DNA of 9,038 nucleotides from Clostridia bacterium (lineage in GTDB: Bacteria > Bacillota > Clostridia > Monoglobales > Firm-18), in assembly GCA_017408205.1 (NCBI GenBank), contig JAFQVC010000088.1:1-9038 (forward strand), written 5' to 3'. Every line of letters starts with the position of its first letter. Within the stretch, counting starts at the first letter, position 1. The notes under the pieces are model-generated. The model did no database searches. It saw nothing but the letters and a program-made list of their open reading frames with translations, and was not told the DNA's origin. Shown here one piece after another: positions 1-5,203 of the stretch. A program made the position numbers and the translations under genes.

Positions 1-165
1 CGGTTTTATACTTTGCCTTCCCAGTTTCCCAGTGACCGACTTTCGTCGCCAAGTATAAAATCTTCGGTGCATACAGCGGCAGGTCCGTTCAGGATTCACA
101 CCTGATTCTCTTTTCACCCAATATGGCTAGAAGCCGACTCTCATCGCCTTACGCCATAAAAGACA
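1..165 (-). ncRNA. Cobalamin (B12) riboswitch, 3' end cut by window edge
   Basis: Read on the minus strand, the segment carries the conserved blocks of the cobalamin riboswitch in the right order. They are a GGGTG block (about 121-116), the AATCAGGTGTGAATCCTGA stem-loop (stem 105-101 with 93-89), the GACCTGCCGCTGTATG block (about 84-69), and CACTGGG followed by GGGAAGGC (34-28 and 22-15). Supporting stems are TATGGC/GCCATA (158-153 with 127-122), a small CGAC/GTCG hairpin (48-45 with 40-37), and a perfect 10-bp peripheral stem pairing 60-51 with 13-4. The last conserved block of the family (GCCAGGAGACC-type) is not seen and should lie left of position 1. Binding of adenosyl- or another cobalamin would normally lower expression of a downstream B12 transport, synthesis or B12-sparing gene. 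That gene is outside the window, so its identity is unknown. Confidence 0.9.
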
Positions 166-183
166 CATTTTGTGAATATAAAA

Positions 184-212
184 AGTGTATCATATCAAAG
201 TAGTAAAGTCAA
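184..212 (-). promoter_or_regulatory. Sigma-A promoter for the riboswitch transcript
   Basis: On the minus strand a -35 box TTGACT (212-207) is followed by a 17-nt spacer and a -10 box TACACT (189-184). A TG one base upstream of the -10 gives an extended -10. Transcription would start near 177, just before the riboswitch aptamer, which is the expected geometry for a leader RNA. Confidence 0.7.
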
Positions 213-245
213 TAAATAATAATTTAAAATTTTTTCAAAAAACTA

Positions 246-274
246 TTGCATTTATTGATTTTTTGTGGTAAAAT
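246..274 (+). promoter_or_regulatory. Sigma-A promoter for rpmB
   Basis: A weak -35 TTGCAT (246-251) is separated by 17 nt from a good -10 TAAAAT (269-274), and TGG directly before the -10 gives an extended -10 element. Transcription would start near 281, leaving a leader of about 54 nt. It is divergent from the riboswitch promoter; the two -35 boxes are 33 bp apart and the DNA between them is almost pure A/T, as in UP elements. Apart from the two promoters I see nothing else in the non-coding stretch 166-334. Confidence 0.65.
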
Positions 275-334
275 ATTATTCGCTGATTAGATTAGTTAAT
301 AATTTTTTACTTAATATATGAGGAGGTGCCGAAA

Positions 335-550
335 ATGGCAAAATGCGAAATTTGTAATAAAAGTGTTTCTTTCGGTATTAAAGTGAGTCACTCACACAGA
401 AGAAGCAACAAAATGTGGAAACCAAACATCAGAAGAGTAAGAGCAATTGTAAACGGTGAACATAAGAGAGTTTATGTTTGCACACGTTGCTTACGTTCAG
501 GCAAAGTTGAACGTGGTTACGGCAATACATTTGTTGAACAGGCTGAATAA
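335..550 (+). CDS. rpmB: 50S ribosomal protein L28, zinc-ribbon form
   Basis: This 71-residue protein is the bL28 component of the large ribosomal subunit. It opens MAKCEICNKS and contains the family's GIKVSHSHRR, KMWKPNIRRVRA and CTRCLRSGKV segments. The pairs C4/C7 and C49/C52 form a four-cysteine zinc ribbon, the so-called C+ type; many bacteria also carry or instead use a cysteine-free paralogue that helps under zinc limitation. The ATG at 335 is chosen because AGGAGGTG (321-328) lies 6-8 nt upstream and family members start at this MAKC. A longer reading from GTG at 326 would begin inside the ribosome binding site. The gene stands alone, with its own promoter and a terminator 12 nt after the stop. 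Confidence 0.97.
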   Translation: MAKCEICNKSVSFGIKVSHSHRRSNKMWKPNIRRVRAIVNGEHKRVYVCTRCLRSGKVERGYGNTFVEQAE

Positions 551-560
551 TTAAAAACAC

Positions 561-590
561 AAAAAAGACCCGAAATTCGGGTCTTTTCTT
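561..590. terminator. Bidirectional intrinsic terminator, rpmB / pncB
   Basis: A strong hairpin has GACCCG (567-572) pairing with CGGGTC (578-583), extended by AAAA/TTTT (563-566 with 584-587), around a 5-nt AAATT loop. On the plus strand it is followed by TTTTCTTTTATT and ends rpmB. On the minus strand it is followed by TTTTTTGTGTTTTT and ends the pncB operon, whose stop codon lies directly beside it at 593-591. One hairpin therefore serves two converging transcripts. Confidence 0.92.
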
Positions 591-2021
591 TTATTCGAAT
601 TTGTTAATCAAATCATTCTTAACATCCCATAGTTTCTGTGATAAATCCACATAGTAACCGTGAGGATTTTCAAATCTTTTTACTTCCTCCCATAAAGTAT
701 CCACTTGCTCTGCACAGTATTTTTTAATGTCCTTTATGTCAGGATTGTCGTACACTCTTTTACCTTTTACGTAAATCTCTTTTAAAAGTTTCTTTGCAGT
801 AAAATTCTTTAACTCCTTCTTCTTCCATGTGTGCTCAGGATGGAAAATTGTGTACGGCTTATTGTCGTCAATTACCTCGTCATGCAAAGTAATTACGTCT
901 GCAATGGCTTTGTTTTCAGGAGTAAATAATCTGTACAGATTTTTAAAACCGGGCAAAGTAATTTTTGCTACATTTTCGCTTATTTTAATTTTGGGTACGA
1001 TTTCTCCACCTGACTCTACTGCGGTAAGTTTATAAACACCGCCGAAATCAGGCTCAGAACGTGACGTAATAAGTCTTTCACCTACACCGAAACTGTCAAT
1101 ACAAGCCCCTTGCGCCAATGTGTCTCTTATAATATATTCGTCTAAAGAATTAGATACAACTATTTTTGTCTTTGTAAGTCCTGCATCGTCTAATTCTTTT
1201 CTTATTTTTTTAGTTAAATATGCAATGTCACCACTGTCAATTCTTACGCCTTTTAAATAACTGCCACTTGGCTCTAAAACTTCCTTGTGAACTTTAATGG
1301 CATTAGGAAGACCTGATTTTAATACGTTGTAAGTATCAATTAGCAAAGTACAGTCATCGGGATAAATTGAAGCATAGGCACAAAAGGCGGAATACTCGTC
1401 GGGGAAAAGTTGCACCCAACTGTGAGCCATAGTACCAAGTGCAGGAATACCAAAATTCTGTTCGCATATTGTACAGGCAGTACCTGAACAACCGCCGATA
1501 TATGCTGCACGGGCACCGTAAACTGCACCGTCATAACCTTGTGCACGGCGTGAACCAAATTCCATAACCGCTCTGCCATTTGCGGCTCTTACAATCCTTT
1601 GCGCTTTAGTTGCAATAAGGGACTGATGATTAATTGATAACAGTATCATTGTTTCAATAAACTGTGCCTGAATAACGGGACCGCGTACTACAACCAATGG
1701 CTCGCCGGGGAAAACGGGTGTACCTTCGGGAACTGCCCATACGTCACACTTAAATTCAAAATCTCTTAAATACTGCAAAAATCCTTCGTCAAACATATTT
1801 TTGCTTCTTAAAAATTCAATATCGTCATCGTCGAAATGCAGACTGTCAAGGTATTCAGTTAATTGCTCAAGTCCTGCCATAATGGCAAAACCGCCGCCGT
1901 CAGGAACTTTTCTGAAAAACATTTCAAAATATGCAGTTTTTTCACCTATTCCCTGCTGGAAATATCCGTTAGACATTGTAAGTTCATAAAAATCAGCCAA
2001 CATAGTTAAATTTACTTTCAT
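591..2021 (-). CDS. pncB: Nicotinate phosphoribosyltransferase
   Basis: This 476-residue cytosolic enzyme joins nicotinate to PRPP, with ATP hydrolysis, to give nicotinate mononucleotide, the first step of NAD salvage in the Preiss-Handler route. The N-terminus LTMLADFYELTMSNGYF and the FEMFFRKVPDGGGFAIMAG segment (residues 33-50) are typical. EFGSRRAQG (154-162) belongs to the active site. GTMAHSW (196-202) holds the histidine (H200) that is transiently phosphorylated in this family. GVRIDSGDIAYL (258-269) and DSFGVGERL (309-317) are phosphate/PRPP-binding segments. The length is normal for the Gram-positive type. The start ATG overlaps the stop of the upstream gene as ATGA (4 bp), with AAAGGA at 2036-2031 as ribosome binding site, so translation is probably coupled. 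It is the last gene of its operon, directly before the terminator. Confidence 0.96.
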   Translation of the reverse strand: MKVNLTMLADFYELTMSNGYFQQGIGEKTAYFEMFFRKVPDGGGFAIMAGLEQLTEYLDSLHFDDDDIEFLRSKNMFDEGFLQYLRDFEFKCDVWAVPEGTPVFPGEPLVVVRGPVIQAQFIETMILLSINHQSLIATKAQRIVRAANGRAVMEFGSRRAQGYDGAVYGARAAYIGGCSGTACTICEQNFGIPALGTMAHSWVQLFPDEYSAFCAYASIYPDDCTLLIDTYNVLKSGLPNAIKVHKEVLEPSGSYLKGVRIDSGDIAYLTKKIRKELDDAGLTKTKIVVSNSLDEYIIRDTLAQGACIDSFGVGERLITSRSEPDFGGVYKLTAVESGGEIVPKIKISENVAKITLPGFKNLYRLFTPENKAIADVITLHDEVIDDNKPYTIFHPEHTWKKKELKNFTAKKLLKEIYVKGKRVYDNPDIKDIKKYCAEQVDTLWEEVKRFENPHGYYVDLSQKLWDVKNDLINKFE

Positions 2022-3379
2022 TCGTTTTCTGTCCTTTCATAATCGGCAATTGCATTGTATATTATTTCTGTGCAATATGCTCTGGTGGAGTTGCTTTTGG
2101 GCATAAAGGCGTTTCCTTTTATTATTTCTAACCCCTGTGCTATTGATACACATCCCACAAGGTCGCTTTCAATATATCCCGCATCAACAAAATTAACTCT
2201 GTATGTATCGGGCAGGTATGCAATTTCACCGTAGCCAAGAGCATTAACCACCTGTTCTATCGCCTGTTCGTGAGTTATGTATTCGTCCCCGTAAACAGTT
2301 GCAACTTTACCAAATGCAAGATATATCATCTGTGCAAATTCCGTTTTTGTAACATACTTTTCAGGTTGGAACTGCTCTTCAATAAAAGGAGTTATACCTG
2401 CCAACAGTAATGTTTCTATCTGTTTTCTGGAACTGTTTCTGTCGATGTCCTTGTACTTTTTCTCTTTTGCCACTCTGTATGGTTGTCCGTAATCTGTGCA
2501 TAACTGACCTGTTGTTGCGTCAATATTTACGGGATATGTGGGTTCAAATCCGTAAACTGCACGGAATTCTACCCTTTCGTTTTCAAAAAGCGGAATGTAC
2601 TGTAAGGTAAAATTACAGTTTAAAAGCATATTATCAAATGCCTGCTCCGGGGTTAAAACCACCTCACCCGCAGCAGATACACAGTCACCAAAACTTATTA
2701 CCTTTCCCGTATATGCGTTTATGTATTTGCCCTTGTCTATTGAATACATAAGACCATTGGAACTTTCATTAAGAAATACACCGATATTCTGGAAATACAG
2801 TTCGCTTGCCTTTGATTTTGAAATTGTTCTGTATGACGGTGAAATTCTTTCGCAATCCGTCCAGTTGGCATTATACTCTATTGGCTCTTTGGTATAAGCA
2901 TCAACAGATACTGTTACATAGTCGCTGTAGCAGGGAATATTGTTCTCGTATCTGTAAAATAAAACGTCATAGTTTTCATTGTTTCTTGCAATAAAATTAC
3001 TTTGTTTTACTATTACAAGTTTGTCGTAAAATTCAGGGGCAAGTTTTTTTACAAAATCTGTTGCGATATTTACTGCAGTATTATAATCAATAGAAGACAA
3101 TTTGTTGTTACCCATATATTTTCCGTACTCGTATTTTGAGTATGATTTTATTCTCATCTGACTGTCTGCAACAACAGTTAAAACGCCTCCGTCCGCGTCG
3201 TCTCCCGACCAGGACAGAATGTAGTTTACATCGTCAGCAATATCGTGCCAGCTTGTAAAAACAGTGTAGTTATCAGGAACATTTATTTTATTTTCAATAC
3301 CGGAAAAATCAAAAGTGTCAGCGCAAACGCAAATATTCACCATTAACAACGCGATTAAAAGAACTATTAACTTTTTCAT
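2018..3379 (-). CDS. Secreted protein with YcdB/PepSY-like and SLH-like regions
   Basis: This 453-residue protein is predicted to be exported. Residues 1-20 form a classic signal peptide (MKK, then a leucine-rich core, with likely cleavage after VCA at A20); there is no lipobox. Residues about 95-300 resemble the YcdB/YcdC (PepSY-like) repeats of Firmicutes surface proteins, with two cycles of a helix, a strand pair and a 'DAYTKEPIEYN' or 'NAYTGKVI' / 'DATTGQL' turn. Residues about 308-447 look like three degenerate S-layer homology repeats: YKDIDRNSSRKQIETL with TKTEFAQMIYLAFG, then YITHEQAIEQVVNALGYG, then FVDAGYIES with TRAYCTEIIYNAI. SLH repeats bind pyruvylated secondary wall polymers, so the mature protein is likely wall-anchored. 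The ATG is supported by GGGGAGGTG 5-7 nt upstream. No enzymatic motif is visible, and its role is unknown. It sits 39 nt after the deacetylase-like gene. Confidence 0.75.
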   Translation of the reverse strand: MKKLIVLLIALLMVNICVCADTFDFSGIENKINVPDNYTVFTSWHDIADDVNYILSWSGDDADGGVLTVVADSQMRIKSYSKYEYGKYMGNNKLSSIDYNTAVNIATDFVKKLAPEFYDKLVIVKQSNFIARNNENYDVLFYRYENNIPCYSDYVTVSVDAYTKEPIEYNANWTDCERISPSYRTISKSKASELYFQNIGVFLNESSNGLMYSIDKGKYINAYTGKVISFGDCVSAAGEVVLTPEQAFDNMLLNCNFTLQYIPLFENERVEFRAVYGFEPTYPVNIDATTGQLCTDYGQPYRVAKEKKYKDIDRNSSRKQIETLLLAGITPFIEEQFQPEKYVTKTEFAQMIYLAFGKVATVYGDEYITHEQAIEQVVNALGYGEIAYLPDTYRVNFVDAGYIESDLVGCVSIAQGLEIIKGNAFMPKSNSTRAYCTEIIYNAIADYERTENE

Positions 3380-3418
3380 AACTACACCTCCCCTTTCTCG
3401 TTGCGAAAGACAATCTGC

Positions 3419-4345
3419 TTAAACCAAATCTTCGGCAAAAATAAATTCAAAGCCGTTTTTATTCATAATTTCGCATGCCTTAAGAAGTTTTTCTCCGTGG
3501 TCTTTCTGATAACCGTAATAATCAGGATAAAAATACTGTTCGTGACCGCCAAAAGTTGCAAAATCACATTGCAGCATTTTTTGATATTCCTCTTCCATAT
3601 CCTTAAGTGTGCTTAAATTAACAACAACACCGTGAGTTAAAAGTTGTTTAAAATATACACCTGTTTCCTTATCATATACCGCTTTAAAGTTAAGATTAGT
3701 TTCTTCAAGTTGTTTTGCAGTAAGATGGTTGTACCCGCAAATAGAGTTTGATATGGCACTGTTAAGACTGATTCTTGTGAAAATTTTCGTTTCAGGTTGT
3801 CTGTTTTGTAAAAGGCGTTCTGCGTGACCGTAAGGAAGAGACGATGCATCACCGTCATATTCTTTCACATCACCGCCTGTGCAGTTAATAATCCGGATAC
3901 CCTTGTCTGCCAACGCCTTGCATCCCGCCTTGCTGATGGGACGCCAATGTGAACACACCGTAGCCGAAAAACATTCTTCCCCTGCAAAACGTACTACTTC
4001 TCTTTTGATTTTGTCAAAATCCTTTACAACATCGTCATAAGTTGCATTTACAAGGGGGTAATCGGGAAACTCCTGCTTTGCATGAAAACCAAACTTAAGC
4101 CAATGGGAGTTTGCCTTAAATTCTTCTCTATAACAATCCGTCATATCCGAAAGTGTAAATTCGTCTGTACCATAAAAATAATCCGTGCGGTAAAAAACAT
4201 TCATCTGGACTTTCATACCATATTTTTCGTGTGCTTCCTTAAATGTTTTTAAATAAAAATGGTCAAATATTGATTTAGGTTTCTGCCTTGTCAAATCACG
4301 AAATAACCATATTACATCATCAAAATAAAAGAACGTTTTATTCAT
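3419..4345 (-). CDS. Divergent polysaccharide-deacetylase-like (NodB-fold) protein
   Basis: I do not recognise a named family for this 308-residue protein. Its layout suggests the NodB / carbohydrate esterase 4 (beta/alpha)-barrel. It has an N-terminal strand ending in an Asp pair (FYFDDV, D9/D10), then a KFGFHAKQE segment (H88, with E92 where NodB enzymes have the second His of HxxxH), SHWRP (H133, R135), NCTGGD (about 154-159), and a C-terminal FGGHEQYFYPDYY (H268) where the family places a catalytic His. Such enzymes remove N- or O-acetyl groups from sugars using a metal ion. There is no signal peptide or membrane segment, so it should be cytosolic, unlike peptidoglycan deacetylases. The start is supported by AAGGAG (4358-4353) 7 nt upstream. 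It begins 14 nt after the SGNH hydrolase gene, so the two are almost surely co-transcribed. Function is inferred from motif order only. Confidence 0.55.
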   Translation of the reverse strand: MNKTFFYFDDVIWLFRDLTRQKPKSIFDHFYLKTFKEAHEKYGMKVQMNVFYRTDYFYGTDEFTLSDMTDCYREEFKANSHWLKFGFHAKQEFPDYPLVNATYDDVVKDFDKIKREVVRFAGEECFSATVCSHWRPISKAGCKALADKGIRIINCTGGDVKEYDGDASSLPYGHAERLLQNRQPETKIFTRISLNSAISNSICGYNHLTAKQLEETNLNFKAVYDKETGVYFKQLLTHGVVVNLSTLKDMEEEYQKMLQCDFATFGGHEQYFYPDYYGYQKDHGEKLLKACEIMNKNGFEFIFAEDLV

Positions 4346-4359
4346 ATGCTTTCTCCTTA

Positions 4360-4989
4360 TTAAATACCAATTGGTTTGTCGGTGTACATTTCTTCCCGAT
4401 ATTCAAGGGATTCATTTATACCGAGTTCAGGCACAACAAAGGAAAGTACCTGATTGGTAAACGCCTCCGTTCCTGCAGGTGTATAGTAATGAACTGCATC
4501 GGAATGAACTTCTTCGGGAAGCGTTACGGAAAGGGCATATAAATCATTAACCTTAAAACCATATTTTCCCACAATCTTCACAGCAGTTTCGTTGTATTTT
4601 TCAATTTCTTCGTTGTAACGCTTAAAATCTTTGCTCATTTTTTCAGAAAGAACTTTTGTTGAAGTTGCAAATATTACACGGGCATTCGGACATATTTTTT
4701 TGATTCTTAAGCAAATTCGCTCTATGTAATAAGCATACACATCTATGGGAGTTTGCGGTTCCTCTTCAAATAATCTTAAGCAATCCCAAAGTCCCGCATT
4801 CCAATGTATAACATCAATATCCTCGCCTTTTATGTCATTTAAGTATTCATGAAAATGTCTTAAAACATACGAAGCAAAACGACAATTCTCATCAGGGAAT
4901 ATTACGTTTGCTTTTCCCTCTAAAGTCTTTTTAACAGATTTGTCGTATCCCATACGGATAGAATCTCCGATAAGCAATAAATTTTTCAT
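4360..4989 (-). CDS. SGNH/GDSL-type hydrolase (esterase-like)
   Basis: This 209-residue cytosolic protein of the SGNH hydrolase superfamily has clear blocks. LLLIGDSIRMGY has the nucleophile S10 in GDS. WNAGLWDC supplies the oxyanion-hole Asn N64 (block III). SDAVHYYTPAG gives the DxxH pair D164/H167 that completes the catalytic triad. Family members cleave acyl esters of sugars, lipids or other small molecules; the substrate here cannot be read from sequence. The ATG at 4989 is preferred because GGAGGA lies about 10 nt upstream (5004-4999) and the GDS motif then falls at residue 8, as is usual. An in-frame ATG at 5007 would add six residues but has only a poor ribosome binding site and overlaps the better one. 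There is no signal peptide. It is the first gene of the minus-strand operon. Confidence 0.85.
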   Translation of the reverse strand: MKNLLLIGDSIRMGYDKSVKKTLEGKANVIFPDENCRFASYVLRHFHEYLNDIKGEDIDVIHWNAGLWDCLRLFEEEPQTPIDVYAYYIERICLRIKKICPNARVIFATSTKVLSEKMSKDFKRYNEEIEKYNETAVKIVGKYGFKVNDLYALSVTLPEEVHSDAVHYYTPAGTEAFTNQVLSFVVPELGINESLEYREEMYTDKPIGI

Positions 4990-5051
4990 TTGTCCCAATT
5001 CCTCCATATCTCGTCACAATAACTTCACTTGCTTGTCAGGGCAAACTTAGT

Positions 5052-5072
5052 TGATTTTATTCTATAAAATCA
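5052..5072. promoter_or_regulatory. Palindrome at the operon start site, possible operator
   Basis: TGATTTTAT (5052-5060) and ATAAAATCA (5064-5072) form a perfect 9-bp inverted repeat around a TCT centre. It touches the -10 box of the minus-strand promoter and covers the expected start site near 5066, a classic position for a repressor operator. The arms are mostly A/T, so chance or a simple 5' hairpin in the mRNA remains possible. I do not recognise the motif. Confidence 0.4.
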
Positions 5073-5100
5073 TTATACCACTAATGAAAACTTAATTCAA
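5072..5100 (-). promoter_or_regulatory. Sigma-A promoter of the SGNH-pncB operon
   Basis: On the minus strand TTGAAT (5100-5095), a 17-nt spacer and a perfect TATAAT (5077-5072) preceded by TGG (extended -10) make a strong promoter. Transcription would start near 5066, giving a leader of about 75 nt before the SGNH hydrolase start. No other clear promoter or terminator was found further down the operon. Confidence 0.78.
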
Positions 5101-5136
5101 TAACAAGAATATTACAAATGTTTTCCTTATTTACTA

Positions 5137-5166
5137 TTGACGAAACACCCCCAAATGTTATATAAT
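5137..5166 (+). promoter_or_regulatory. Sigma-A promoter of valS-folC
   Basis: TTGACG (5137-5142), an 18-nt spacer and TATAAT (5161-5166) form a strong promoter, with transcription starting near 5173. The leader is therefore only about 30 nt and holds little beyond the ribosome binding site. It is divergent from the SGNH operon promoter, with 36 bp between the two -35 boxes. Confidence 0.8.
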
Positions 5167-5203
5167 ATATTGAATATTTTTGTTTACGGAAGGATGTAAA
5201 GTA

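Noticed and set aside
1..180. tRNA or other structured RNA instead of a riboswitch
   Set aside because: There is no CCA-type acceptor stem or T-loop, while several ordered cobalamin-riboswitch blocks match on the minus strand.
326..334. Upstream GTG start for rpmB, adding three residues
   Set aside because: The GTG lies inside the AGGAGGTG ribosome binding site used by the ATG at 335, and L28 proteins begin at the MAKC sequence.
2018..3379. Lipoprotein signal peptide in the SLH-like protein
   Set aside because: The cysteines C17 and C19 near the signal are not preceded by a lipobox (the residues before them are VNI and ICV), so ordinary signal peptidase I cleavage after A20 fits better.
3380..3418. 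Possible terminator or second promoter in the 39-nt gap of the minus operon
   Set aside because: Only a 5-bp CTTTC/GAAAG stem is present with no T-run after it, and no -35/-10 pair with proper spacing is seen.
5180..5203. Upstream TTG start for valS, adding eight residues
   Set aside because: It has no ribosome binding site, and a good one lies downstream of it, correctly placed for the ATG at 5204.
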